A stretch of 64,000 nucleotides of DNA. Source: Pelagomonas calceolata (lineage: Eukaryota; Sar; Pelagophyceae; Pelagomonadales; Pelagomonadaceae). Shown here in pieces: positions 18,720 through 28,058 of the stretch. The stretch's first letter is position 1. Every line of letters starts with the position of its first letter. The stretch is from the NCBI GenBank assembly GCA_918797485.1, contig CAKKNE010000004.1, positions 2,294,001-2,358,000 of the forward strand, in the 5' to 3' direction. The notes below the pieces were generated by a model that made no database searches, was not told the DNA's origin, and saw nothing but the letters and a program-made list of their open reading frames with translations. Position numbers and translations under genes: made by a program.

Positions 18720-18840
18720 CTTGCAAGGACGCGGCCAGCATAACGCCATCGACGCGTCGCCGCAGCATCTCAGATTTCTGCCTTGCAGAGAAGTGGCCAG
18801 CAAAACGCCATCGACGCGCCGCGGCAGCAATCAGACCACC
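18720..18840. repeat. Tandem duplication in 5' leader
   Basis: Two copies about 62 bp apart, each with GGCCAGCAWAACGCCATC, then GACGCG and CAGCA-TCAGA. The array ends 12 bp before the ATG at 18853. The 358 bp between the cyclase stop and this ATG hold nothing else that I recognise. Confidence 0.65.
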
Positions 18841-18852
18841 ACCAGCCTTGCG

Positions 18853-19068
18853 ATGCCGGACGCCGAGGCCATCCGCCGGCGTTTTGACAAAATAAACTAC
18901 GAGGAGCCCAAGACGGCCGAAGACCACCCTTATGTAGCGGCGTGCCTCCTCTTCGTTTTTGTCTTCTTCTTCGTCTCGGTGCTGAGCACGTTCCTGAACT
19001 CGTCGGCGCAGTACCAGAAAGAGCTCGCCGCGGCGGAGGCCAGGAAGAAGGCGAAGAAGGACGAGTGA
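18853..19068 (+). CDS. Small single-pass membrane protein
   Basis: 71 residues. A polar N-terminus (MPDAEAIRRRFDKINYEEP) is followed by one hydrophobic helix at about 29-48 (ACLLFVFVFFFVSVLSTFL) and a charged, Lys-rich C-terminal coil (QYQKELAAAEARKKAKKDE). I do not recognise the family. The size and the basic cytosol-like tail would suit a small ER or mitochondrial membrane subunit. The stop lies 8 bp before the next ATG, so the two genes sit head to tail with almost no spacer. Confidence 0.6.
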   Translation: MPDAEAIRRRFDKINYEEPKTAEDHPYVAACLLFVFVFFFVSVLSTFLNSSAQYQKELAAAEARKKAKKDE

Positions 19069-19076
19069 GCCCACTG

Positions 19077-19784
19077 ATGCGTCTTCCGCTGATGCTGATG
19101 GCGTTGGCCGCGTCGGCGCTGCGGCCTTACCCGAACCCCAGGCCGCGCGCATCGTCGCGGCGCGCCGCGACGTCATCGCTGGGCTACGACCTCTCGCGCG
19201 CCGTCGAGGATGACCTCGGCGCGCTGCCGCCGCTCTCGCGCGACGTTCTTGCCGGCGGCACGGAGCCGGCGAACCAGGGCGAGACCGCGTGCGGCCTCTA
19301 CTTCGAGCAGCTGCGGCCAATTTTCCGCGAGAAACGACCGGCGATCTTCGCGACGGCGCTGGGAGGCCTGCCCGTGTTTTCATCTGAGGACGCATTGGAC
19401 CTGACCTCGGGCTGGCCCGCGTTCCGGCGACCGATCGCGCCGGACCACGTCGTATTAAAACCGGACGGCGACACAGCCTTCGAGTGCCTCTGCGCTCGGT
19501 CCGGAGCCCACCTCGGCCACCGCGTGTCGGAAGACTACTACTGCATCAACGCCGCGGCGCTGGTCGTGCTGCAGCCCGGCGATGCGTTGCCAATCGGCGC
19601 GGTGCCGGGCGCGCGCGTGGAGGAGTTGCCGCCGGTGCTGGCGGCGGTGCTGGGGGGTAGCGACGACCCGGCGGACTGCGGCGTCAAGGGCCACGCCGTG
19701 ATCGTCCACAAGGGCGGCAACCCGACCAGCGACGACCCGTCGGAGGCGCCCGGGGTGCGCGTCGGCTGCTGCGTCCTCGCGTGA
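19077..19784 (+). CDS. MsrB-like protein with N-terminal targeting sequence
   Basis: 235 residues. The N-terminus MRLPLMLMALAASALRPYPN looks like a signal or bipartite targeting peptide. The core reads PVFSSEDALDLTSGWPAFRRP, then CLCARSGAHLGHRVSEDYYC and INAAAL. This fits the methionine-R-sulfoxide reductase B signature (FSSxxKFxSGxGWPSF, then CxxCGAHLGH, then RYCINSAAL). The catalytic Cys is at residue 156. The zinc-binding pairs are degraded: the first CxxC is replaced by TALGG, and the second reads CARS. If active, it would reduce Met-R-sulfoxide. Loss of zinc ligands occurs in some MsrB proteins, so activity is plausible but unproven. Confidence 0.65.
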   Translation: MRLPLMLMALAASALRPYPNPRPRASSRRAATSSLGYDLSRAVEDDLGALPPLSRDVLAGGTEPANQGETACGLYFEQLRPIFREKRPAIFATALGGLPVFSSEDALDLTSGWPAFRRPIAPDHVVLKPDGDTAFECLCARSGAHLGHRVSEDYYCINAAALVVLQPGDALPIGAVPGARVEELPPVLAAVLGGSDDPADCGVKGHAVIVHKGGNPTSDDPSEAPGVRVGCCVLA

Positions 19785-19876
19785 GGGGTCGCCTACCACA
19801 AGCCTGTCGCTCCTCCCCTGTATCCCTCCTTCCCGTCTGGGTAGAGTCGAGCCCTGATTGATCACATAGTCTGTTA

Positions 19877-20464
19877 CTACCAGAGGCTCCGCGACGACTG
19901 GGCGAGCCCCTGGGCGAGCGCGGGCGGGTCCGCCATGTGGCTGTTGTGGTGCCACTGCGTCGCGCCATCCAAGCCGCCGCGCAGCGGCGCGTAGCGCGTC
20001 TCAAGTTGCTTCTGGACGTGGGCCGTCTCGCGGCAGCAGCGGCGGCCCCTCCCCAACCACGCGCGCGCCGCCCGCGACTGGAGTAATTCCGGAGGCGGCG
20101 GCGTGATCGGGCGTACTGGCGAGAACCAGGGCCTCCCGTACTGTGAAGACGCCGTCGGTGCCGGGCCGAACTGGCGCGGCGCGACTATTCTCGTATGCCG
20201 CCCCATGCACTCCTTCATGAGTTTGTGCGACGTGAAGTCGTTGCCACGTACTGAAGGAGGCGGCGTTTGTGTCCGCGTGTGGTCTCGAAAAAGATGGGCG
20301 TACGTCGACGTGTGCAGCATGCGGCCGCGGTCGGCCGCGAGGCGCCGCCTCTGTCTCACGACGCCGTGGGCCGCGGCCTCGACGACGCGCGCCGCCTCCC
20401 GTAATTCGTGCTTGCGCGCGGCGCCGGAGTGCGTCGGGACGGGCACGTGGTAGGCGAGGTTCAT
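19877..20464 (-). CDS. Hypothetical basic protein
   Basis: 195 residues from an ATG at 20464. It is rich in Arg, His and Pro, with no membrane segment and no motif I recognise. Segments such as YHVPVPTHSGAARKHELREA and GNDFTSHKLMKECMGRHTRI read like genuine coding sequence. The opposite strand offers no better frame. It is convergent with the MsrB-like gene, 92 bp away. A further 3' exon cannot be excluded. Confidence 0.5.
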   Translation of the reverse strand: MNLAYHVPVPTHSGAARKHELREAARVVEAAAHGVVRQRRRLAADRGRMLHTSTYAHLFRDHTRTQTPPPSVRGNDFTSHKLMKECMGRHTRIVAPRQFGPAPTASSQYGRPWFSPVRPITPPPPELLQSRAARAWLGRGRRCCRETAHVQKQLETRYAPLRGGLDGATQWHHNSHMADPPALAQGLAQSSRSLW

Positions 20465-20544
20465 GCTTGTCGCGCGATGCCGGATTCCTCGCGGCTCGTC
20501 GATGGCGTGGGGCTGCCCGCTCTCGGTTTTGCCTCCTGAGCACC

Positions 20545-20592
20545 GGCGCTACGCGTCGAGGGCGCTACGCGTCGAGGGCGCTACGCGTCGAG
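20545..20592. repeat. 16-bp tandem repeat, three exact copies
   Basis: Unit GGCGCTACGCGTCGAG at 20545-20560, 20561-20576 and 20577-20592. The surrounding gap 20465-20931 contains no gene or CTAG-armed element that I can see. Confidence 0.9.
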
Positions 20593-20931
20593 GGCGGCTC
20601 GGGGGCGCTCTGGCTGCTCTCCCGCGCGTTGCCGTCCGGACGGGGCCAGTTTGGGCTGCCTTTCAAGGACGCTCTCAGAGAGCGCTGTGGCACACCCCGC
20701 ACTGCATTCAAAGCGCCGCGGCGCCGCAGATGTATCGAAGCGTGGGGCTCCGCGCACTAGTCCTCGAGCACCGCAACAACAAATGCGACCGACGACAGCG
20801 TCGCAACACGGCCGCGGCTCCCGCGCGAGACGCGTAGACTCTCTGATGATCACGAAGAGGGCGACATGACGGACCCGTGCGCTAGCACACGGGCGGAGGA
20901 GAAGAAGACACGAAGTCCACAACACAACTGC

Positions 20932-22839
20932 TTACCCCTCGGAGCCCGACGAGCGCGCCCTGAGCAACGGGTCCGGCGACAACGGCTCGACTGGAGGGGG
21001 AGACACCTCGACGCCCTCCTCGACAGCTTCGGCCGGCGGCCGCCGCAACCTCCTCAATCTTTTAGGGAGCACTGAGCGAAAGTCCTTCACGAAGTCGTCG
21101 ATGGCCAAGTTATCGGCGACGGACGCGTGCAGATGGACGGGGACATAATCAGGCTGCCACTCGTCGGCGCCGAAGATGTGGGCATGTGCCAAAGCCGCCA
21201 GGAACATTTCCACACAAACGAGAAAATTCTGGAACGCGAGAGCTGCACTTCTATCAGACAAGTTCGTACTACTGCCAAGGACGTCGAACCTAACGGCTAA
21301 TTGGATGGCCACGCCCTGGAACCACGTCATGAACACCACGCCTTTCACCGCAAGGAACTTCGGCCACGGCCGATAAGCTCTTAACCTCGGACTGAGATGG
21401 GTGGCGTGGAAGAATTTTAGTAGAGCGGTCAACGCTACTGACACGGAGACATTCAGTAAAACTAAAATCCAGAAGGACGCCGTTCGATAATCGATGAGTT
21501 CGGAGCCGTCATCTAGTAAATAGTCGAGCAGAGATAGGACAGGTTTTGCTACCACGAATTGGAGCGTGCCGAGCTTGCACTGTTCGAGGAACGTCCTACC
21601 GGGTACTCGTAATCGCCCACATAGAGAACAGGGAGCTTCCAAGGTAGCCGGTAACTCATCAAGAGCGGCAGCCTCGCCATGACCGTTCCCCAGCACCGCC
21701 ACTAAAAATGAAAAAAACATGTGGACGCAATAGGCCTCATAAACACTGCTGACGAGTAGTATTTTCGTAGCGGCATTAGGCAAGACAATCGCCATCCAAC
21801 TACACAGCGCGTAGATGGGAACCATCCAGAGGATAGCTAGTACTTTCCTTTGCGCGTCCGGCCGCGCCATCTGCGTCGCATGAGCATACACATGTCGTAA
21901 TGTGAGGATGGTGGCGAACAACGCGAAGAAACCCGAAATCCAGACCCTCAACAACGTGTTCTGGTGCATGAATCTAGAGTCATTTCTTTCTTCGTTTCTC
22001 TTCACCTCAGCCTCCGAAGCGGCCACGCGAGCTGTTATCGTCTGCGCCGCCGTCTCCAAGTCCTTGGTCGACTGGGCCAGTCGTATTTCGTGGCGTTTTT
22101 CCTCTTCGTTCAACTGATGAATGGCCTTGAGGGCCGTGCGGTTTATGGATTCGTACAGACCTTTTTCTAAACGTGATGCGAGCTTATCAGCTTTATCAGC
22201 GGCCGCTTGCAACCTTAGAGCCGCCTTGGCGGAGCTCTGGGAAGCGCTCTCAGACGCGTTCTGGGCCCTTTGGGCTTTGATCAGTGCGGAAGTGGCGGCG
22301 TCGGCGATTAACGCGATTGATGACTGCGTAGCTTGTTGTGAGGCGGCGAGCATCTCCCTCTGCGCGGTATCCAATGATAAATTGAACTGCTGTGCCCGCT
22401 GTATCCAATCAGTGTTATGCCGCTCAATTATCAGAGATGTTTTTTGTTCATCAGCAGCAGTCTGCCGATCGACGTCCGCGTGGACCGTTCTCACGAGTAA
22501 TTCGGCGGTCGCGTTCTGCCTAGCTTCGCTCGCCTTCGTAGTTTTGGCCACCACGTCGAGCGCGCGGCGCACCTCTTCTTGTAATGACTCGTCCGTCACG
22601 ACGATCGCGTGCTGCTCCCGATAGGCCTCAAATGCTTTCGTCGTCTCCTCCAACTTATGCTTCGTCCGGTCCAGTTCGCGCTGCGTCGCCGCGGCCCGCC
22701 GTTCGAGCGCGTCCAACCGAGATGAAGACGACCGCGCGCCGATCATGACGGCCAGCCCGATCAATACGGCGCCCGCGGCGGCGTAGAGGCCCATCCTTTT
22801 ACGCTCGCGCGGCGGCTCGCTTTGTACAGGCGCCATCAT
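20932..22839 (-). CDS. Coiled-coil protein with TMEM184/OST-alpha-like membrane domain
   Basis: 635 residues. A membrane anchor at about 15-35 (MGLYAAAGAVLIGLAVMIGA) is followed by roughly 270 residues of coiled coil, Gln/Ala/Glu-rich with several NxT/S sites. Then come about seven hydrophobic helices beginning at SGFFALFATILTLRHVYAHA. The segment QRKVLAILWMVPIYALCSWM and the following YEAYCVHMFFSFLVAVLG match the signature region of the organic solute transporter alpha/TMEM184 family as I know it. The tail is basic and then acidic. The substrate is unknown. Start at the ATG at 22839 (a second one follows); 68 upstream codons begin with TTG. Fusion of a long coiled coil to this domain is unusual. 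Confidence 0.75.
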   Translation of the reverse strand: MMAPVQSEPPRERKRMGLYAAAGAVLIGLAVMIGARSSSSRLDALERRAAATQRELDRTKHKLEETTKAFEAYREQHAIVVTDESLQEEVRRALDVVAKTTKASEARQNATAELLVRTVHADVDRQTAADEQKTSLIIERHNTDWIQRAQQFNLSLDTAQREMLAASQQATQSSIALIADAATSALIKAQRAQNASESASQSSAKAALRLQAAADKADKLASRLEKGLYESINRTALKAIHQLNEEEKRHEIRLAQSTKDLETAAQTITARVAASEAEVKRNEERNDSRFMHQNTLLRVWISGFFALFATILTLRHVYAHATQMARPDAQRKVLAILWMVPIYALCSWMAIVLPNAATKILLVSSVYEAYCVHMFFSFLVAVLGNGHGEAAALDELPATLEAPCSLCGRLRVPGRTFLEQCKLGTLQFVVAKPVLSLLDYLLDDGSELIDYRTASFWILVLLNVSVSVALTALLKFFHATHLSPRLRAYRPWPKFLAVKGVVFMTWFQGVAIQLAVRFDVLGSSTNLSDRSAALAFQNFLVCVEMFLAALAHAHIFGADEWQPDYVPVHLHASVADNLAIDDFVKDFRSVLPKRLRRLRRPPAEAVEEGVEVSPPPVEPLSPDPLLRARSSGSEG

Positions 22840-23113
22840 CGGTGTCTTGGCGGACCGGCGGCGCGGCGACGCTTGGCCTTCCAAACGTTCGCGCCGCGCC
22901 GGGGCCTCGACGGCGGGCGGCGGCGGCGAGTACTTCGCCGTCTCGCACAGCGCACGTTGGGCTGTTAGCCTCTGTACGCGTTGACGGGGTCTCGCGCTGG
23001 CCCTAGGACACCTCAGTCGTGTAAGGCACCGACGCGTTGACAAATTACGTCACGCGCACGTGTTTTTAAGGCGCAATGAGGCCCTAAAGCGGCGGATGCG
23101 CAACGACCCGCAG

Positions 23114-23134
23114 CTAGCGGCCGTAACACACTAG
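23114..23134 (+). promoter_or_regulatory. CTAG-armed upstream element, copy 6
   Basis: CTAGCGG, CCGTAACA, CACTAG, followed by CAAGC. It lies in a divergent region: 188 bp to the GPN2 ATG (23323) and 274 bp to the TMEM184-like ATG (22839). Confidence 0.75.
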
Positions 23135-23322
23135 CAAGCAAAAGCCCAGGACAAATTTCGCCAAATTGATCCAGTTTGGCGGCACACGAAGGCCAGCGAC
23201 AGCATCTATCGCTTCCCAACAAACTACGAGCGGCGCTGCGTCGGATTCTCGCATCGCGCAGCACCAAAGCACCAGCAAGCAGCCATCCAGCCGCCGCGCC
23301 GCCGCCGCGCTGCACGCCAGCG

Positions 23323-24378
23323 ATGCCTTTATACGGCGCCGTCGTCGTCGGCCCGCCCGGCGCGGGCAAGTCGACCTTCTGCGCGGGCCTGTGCCGCTAC
23401 TTGTCGTTAGCGGAGCGGCCCTGCGCGCTCGTCAACTTGGATCCCGCGTGTGAAGGCGAAGGATTAACGAAGTTCGCTATTGATGTAAGGGACTTCGTGA
23501 GTGTTGATGCTGTGATGAAAGACCAGAAGCTGGGCCCGAATGGTGCCTTGCGGTATTGTCTAGAACAGCTGTGGAAGAGCAATTGGTTGAAGGATCAAAT
23601 TACAAGTTTGGAGGAGGACGACTGCTTTCCTTATGTGGTGTTTGACTGTCCGGGGCAGACGGAACTCTACGTCCACGACCATTCACTAAGAGGCATCCTC
23701 GATGATGTCAGAAGAGAATTCGACGCGCGGTTCACGGCGGCCCACTTGGTGGACGTCGCCCAGTGCGCCGTGCCTACTTCTTATGTTGCTGCCTGTTTAC
23801 TCTCATTGACGGCGATGCTGCGGTTGGAACTACCGCATATCAATATCTTGACCAAGATGGACATGGCTAATAGATATGACCTGGCCATGCCCCTCGAATT
23901 TTTTAGAGAGGCCCAGGAGCTGCATCGCATCGCGCCGTTCTGCGGCGTGCAGCCTTGTAGCCTAGATGAGGATAATGTCGAAGAGGAACCGTCAGCTTAT
24001 GCTCGACAACTGCAAAAACTCTCAGGGAAGATCTGCGAGTTGGTCGATGACTTCTCGTTGGTGTGTTATGAACCTCTAGATGTGTCCGACGGGGAGTCCG
24101 TCGCGAAAGTGGTGCGATTACTAGATAAGTGCAACGGCCACCCGTGCGGCGTCCACGCGCCTCAATCACTTATAGAGGACGCTACCGAATTGTTCTTGTT
24201 ACATCGGGGCGGCACGGACGGTCCTTCAATAAGTGTGGACGGCGACAATAGGGGCGCGGCGGGGAGGGATCGGGAGCCTCGACGAGCGCCGCGGACAGTG
24301 CGGACTCATAACATCGGGGCGCCGCCGCCCGACGTCGGTCAGCGCGGGCCGGGGTCGTTCTCGTGGTACGCTTCGTAA
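23323..24378 (+). CDS. GPN2: GPN-loop GTPase, GPN2 type
   Basis: 351 residues. The P-loop GPPGAGKSTFC at 9-19 is followed by VNLDPACEG. The family-defining GPN insertion is in KLGPNGALRYCLEQL, G3 is FDCPGQTELY, and the guanine-specificity motif is ILTKMDM. The segment KICELVDDFSLVCYEPLDVS, with the DKCNGH that follows, fits GPN2 better than GPN1 or GPN3. GPN proteins dimerise and act in assembly and nuclear import of RNA polymerase II. The last 45 or so residues (Gly/Arg/Pro-rich) are an extension without known function. Single exon. The start codon is the first ATG after the leader. Confidence 0.9.
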   Translation: MPLYGAVVVGPPGAGKSTFCAGLCRYLSLAERPCALVNLDPACEGEGLTKFAIDVRDFVSVDAVMKDQKLGPNGALRYCLEQLWKSNWLKDQITSLEEDDCFPYVVFDCPGQTELYVHDHSLRGILDDVRREFDARFTAAHLVDVAQCAVPTSYVAACLLSLTAMLRLELPHINILTKMDMANRYDLAMPLEFFREAQELHRIAPFCGVQPCSLDEDNVEEEPSAYARQLQKLSGKICELVDDFSLVCYEPLDVSDGESVAKVVRLLDKCNGHPCGVHAPQSLIEDATELFLLHRGGTDGPSISVDGDNRGAAGRDREPRRAPRTVRTHNIGAPPPDVGQRGPGSFSWYAS

Positions 24379-24641
24379 TAGTCTCTGTGTTTTTCTTTTT
24401 TTTAGCGGTGGCCCGCGCGTACGTCGATCGGCTGGCGGGCGTGTGCGCCGACGAGATCGCCGGCAAGCGGTTCCGGAGGGTTCGCTCGACGACGCGGCCA
24501 GAGCGGAGATTACCGGTTGAACTTCACTATTCGGGGGTCAGTCGGAGAGGTCTGTTTTCAAAAGCCATCCGCCAAGGCCTGTATACATGTATACTATATA
24601 TATTTATATATACATACATATATATATATATATACGGATTC

Positions 24642-24661
24642 CTAGTGTGTCGATACGCTAG
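24642..24661 (-). promoter_or_regulatory. CTAG-armed element, degenerate copy 7
   Basis: CTAG arms with core TGTGTCGATACG. It shares GTGTCGATACGCTAG with the copy at 26259. No gene start lies within 1.8 kb downstream, so this is the only copy without a client gene. Confidence 0.45.
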
Positions 24662-24875
24662 ATCACTAGGTCTTGCGGCTCGCCAAAATACACCAGCGAT
24701 TGACGCCGCCTTCTACCGTCCAAATGGTACATCATATCAACTCCAGCCCAGTTTTCATACACAATCGACGGAACCGGAGCCGACGGCCCGCGCTCGGAGG
24801 GCGGGAGAAGAATTCTACTAGACAACTCTCGCGTTTATGTTCGTTTCCTTCCGTTTGTTGATGGGAGAGTCCATT

Positions 24876-25380
24876 TAGGCCGGATGAACACGTACTCATC
24901 TACATTAGGGGCTCCGTTAGAGCCTCGCGATTCGTCATCTTCGCGACCACACGTTTGTACCAAAACGAGCTAGAATCCTGAATCTGCGAGTATCAGCGAC
25001 GACACCATCCAGATGGACCATAACGCCGTTGTTCTATTCACGATCGACCGACTTGCCCGTTCTCCGCGGACGACGGTGCGTACGCGGGGCACTGAATTGG
25101 CCCCAGACCGGTGAGTTGTGAAATAAATTCGCGTTTCAGGCGGTTCGGTTATGGGACGGGCCATCCTACCGGGATGAACATGTACTACATTGAATTATCT
25201 CTTCCGAAGGCTCCCGGCGGCTCGGCCACTGCGCGCCCCAAGATCTCGCTCAGATGGATTTTTTGCCTGGACCTACGACCATCAGCCCGTGTACCTTCAC
25301 CATGGACCATAACGCGATCATTTGTTTCATGATCGACGGACTTACGCGAGGTCCAGATAAAGATGTTCACGTCCCGAGCG
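24876..25380. repeat. Diverged tandem duplication, about 290-bp unit
   Basis: Matching landmarks about 290 bp apart: CCGGATGAACACGTACT near 24879 and CCGGGATGAACATGTACT near 25169; ATGGACCATAACGC near 25013 and 25302; CACGATCGACCGACTT near 25039 and CATGATCGACGGACTT near 25328. On the minus strand both copies can be read as S-I-(V/M)...ALWS(I/M), which hints at an old coding origin, now full of frame breaks. Confidence 0.55.
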
Positions 25381-26210
25381 CGGGCAGCCAAAAGTACCCT
25401 TCTTATAATGTAGATGGCATATACTTGTAATTGACTATCGGTGGGGTAGTATGGGACCCACCGAGACCGCTACGGCGACTACTGGGGGCCCTCGGGTAAT
25501 TGCGTATTTGACGGTGACGGGGTGCCATCGGGCCCAAATAATTTACTTTTTTCGGATGCAGATCGGCTCGCGGACTCTCTCTGGGATAGGTCTAGGGTCG
25601 GGTAGTCGCCTAGACCGCATGCGCCGGTTCTTGGGGCTCTCCGGAGAGCTCTGGATCCAAAACATTGGAGACTTGGGCTGGAGACAGATGTGTGGCTGAG
25701 GACCTGTACTGATATGTATCCACCGATGGAAGCGCCCGCGTACGCGGCGTAGGCGATTGCACGCGACTAACACCGACCCTAGGCGACCCCAGGGAGACCT
25801 GCTGGCCGCAAATCGACTGGATTCCATCGACGCGACGGTCATGGCGGGACCGTCAATATCGCGAATTAAAAAAATTAATTTTTTCGCCCCTCAGTAAGTG
25901 TCCCATTGACCTCTTTGGACCATGAGCGAACCGAACGATACTCATACGACTGCATGGCGCTTCGTTCGCCGAAGACAGGCCCGTGGCTCGCCGCCGCGCC
26001 GCCGCGCGACCGCGCGTTATAGGAGGGAGTGCAAGCCCCCGGAGCCCTGAGTTTTTTCAAAAACCCTTCCCGGTTTTCAAAAGCTTTTCAATAGTTTACT
26101 ATGCCAGAATAGTCAAATCTCCCTTAATCTCCGCTCTGGCCGCCGTGGGCGCGCCCGGCGTCGACAGCATCTACCGCCCCCCGCCGGCGAGCGCTCCGGG
26201 GAGAGCTCAG

Positions 26211-26255
26211 GCTCAGGCTAATTACGTCGCGGGGTCCCACGTACCCCTCCCGCTC
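26211..26255. repeat. Dispersed repeat, copy A
   Basis: About 45 bp containing GGCTAATTACGTCGCGGGGT and then ACGTACCCCTCCCGCTC. It is nearly identical to 36540-36584. Confidence 0.65.
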
Positions 26256-26258
26256 GTA

Positions 26259-26280
26259 CTAGTATGTGTCGATACGCTAG
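26259..26280 (-). promoter_or_regulatory. CTAG-armed upstream element, variant copy 8
   Basis: CTAG arms with core TATGTGTCGATACG. It lies 209 bp upstream of the primase ATG (26490), within the distance range of the canonical copies. Confidence 0.55.
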
Positions 26281-26489
26281 GTTTAACTGGGATTAGTCGA
26301 GTTTGAAAAGCGGGACCGGTTCCGCTCGCCACTCTCGCCCGCGCTCGACGCAGCGAGCCTGCATTGTATAGCTGCGCAGCGCTCCGACGCCGCGCCGCGC
26401 ATCCGCGCCGCGAAACGCGCCCTACGCCCCGCATTCACAACTGTGCCGCGCTCAGCCCACAGACGCCGCAGCAGCGCGCAAAACCGAAA

Positions 26490-27921
26490 ATGTCCGCCAT
26501 GGACCTCGATCAACCGGGCGCCGGCTGGGCCTCGGGCCCCCAGTTCGACCCCGACTTATTACGATTGTACTACGCGCGCCTCTTCCCGTACGACCAGTGG
26601 TGTAAGTGGATGGCGTACAACAGCGACGAGCCGGGCACGGGCTCCCAACTAGCGCGAAGGGAGCTCTCGCTCACGTTGGCCGACGACGTCTACATCCGCT
26701 ACCAGTGCTTCACGAACGCGAAGGAAATGAAGACGTTGATGACGAAGCGCCAGCCGCACAAGATCGACATCGGCGCCGTGTTTAACTGCGTGCCCCGAGA
26801 TCATTTGAGCGTGAAGAACTTCCGGCCCGAATCGAGGGAGTTGGTCTTCGACATTGACCTGTCGGATTACGACGACGTGCGGACGTGCTGCCAGGTCGGC
26901 GACGCGGCGTGGAAAGGCGCTTCAATCTGGTGCTTACGCCGTCGACGCGCTTCGATTTTGAGCCGTTCCGGACCGCGGCGCGTCGGAGAGAGAGAAAGCG
27001 CGCGGTCGCGACGGCGTCCGTGCCACACAGGGCGCTACCGTATGTAAAAAATGCTGGCAGTACATGACCTGCGCCGTCAAGGTCTGCGAGAGTGCGTTGC
27101 GGGAGGATTTTGGATTTGAGCACATTGTGTGGATCTACTCGGGTCGCAGAGGTGTCCATTGCTGGGTCTGCGACGAGACGGCTCGCGAGTTGACGAACGA
27201 CGCTCGTCTAGCGATCATCAAGTACTTTTCTGTGGTCTCAGGAAATGAAAATCAAGCGAAGAAGACGCAGTTATCTTCCCCTTTGCACCCTTCCCTGGAA
27301 CGCGCCTACAGATTGCTTGAGCCGTTGTTCGTGGAGCACGTCATCGGTGAGAACGGTCAAGGTTTACTTGCTTCATCAGAGAGATGGGAGACGCTACTCA
27401 AGACTCTACCCGAAGAGATCGGCGGCCAAATCTCGAAGCATTGGGAAAAAAATGGAAATGACACCTCTCCGCTCGAGAAGTGGGAGGCCTTGAAAGGATT
27501 ATGCGTCTCGGAGAAACCTAATCAAGCGAAGAAGCAGAAGCGCACGTCTGTTCCCGAACTCTGGAAGTACGAGACCGTTTTTAGTCAGTGCTATCCCCGC
27601 TTAGACGAGAACGTGTCCAAACATAGAAACCACTTGCTGAAGAGCCCCTTCGCGGCGCACCCGAAGACCGGGCGGGTTTGTGTGCCCTTTGATGCTAAGA
27701 AGGTGTCTACGTTCGATCCTACGACTGTGGTCACACTAAGGCAGCTCGCTTATGAACTAGATCAGCACTCCGGCGATGACGTACTGGACCTGGACAAGAC
27801 GTCCCTGGCGCACTCGGTACGCTTCTTCGAGAAGGACTTCTTACATCCGATGATGAGGGCGTGGGGGCGCGCGCGGCGCGACGACGCCGAGTACGCGGCG
27901 GCGCTCAAGGGCGACTTCTAG
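26490..27921 (+). CDS. PRIM1: DNA primase small (catalytic) subunit
   Basis: Exons 26490-26894 and 27031-27921 give 431 residues, close to the usual 420. The catalytic acidic pair is in ELVFDIDLSDYDDVRTCC (near 121-123). The spliced junction reads CCQ-GATVCKKCWQYMTCAVKV, restoring the conserved Cys-x-x-Cys-Trp of PRIM1. Then follow HIVWIYSGRRGVHCWVCDE (nucleotide-binding His and Arg) and RLDENVSKHRNHLLKSPFAA with HPKTGRVCVPFD. It makes RNA primers in the Pol alpha-primase complex in the nucleus. The first exon alone would read on into unrelated sequence, so the intron is required. Confidence 0.95.
26895..27030 (+). other. Intron of the primase gene
   Basis: 136 bp, GT at 26895, ending TGCCACACAG. 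The 3' end resembles the introner end CCACACAG, but I see no matching 5' inverted repeat and no clean 8-bp duplication. Confidence 0.85.
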
Positions 27922-28058
27922 GGGCTTGCTTATCCTTGGGTAAGGTGTCGTCTTAGTTATCTTGTCGTCTTCGCGCTCTTGCTTCACTTGCAGCAGGCTG
28001 GTGCCATTTGTTCTCCCAGCGCTCGCGCAAAACCACAACGATCTCCGCCTCCTCAACC

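Larger units (their letters stand above)
24379..26489. other. Gene-free tract of about 2.1 kb with decayed repeats
   Basis: No convincing gene. It contains a TA dinucleotide-rich run (about 24588-24634), two degenerate CTAG-armed elements, a diverged tandem duplication (24876-25380), an A/T palindrome GCGAATTAAA...TTTTTTCGC (25861-25886) and one copy of a dispersed repeat (26211-26255). Base composition is clearly more AT-rich than in neighbouring genes over much of the tract. Confidence 0.6.

Noticed and set aside
22840-23043. N-terminal extension of the TMEM184-like protein
   Set aside because: The in-frame start is TTG; the first ATG is at 22839.
24588-24634. TA-rich run as an origin or centromere-like sequence
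   Set aside because: Only about 45 bp of simple TA repeat; no supporting structure.
26895-27030. Primase intron as an introner
   Set aside because: It ends CCACACAG like the introners, but lacks the 5' inverted repeat and a matching 8-bp duplication; at best an old, eroded copy.
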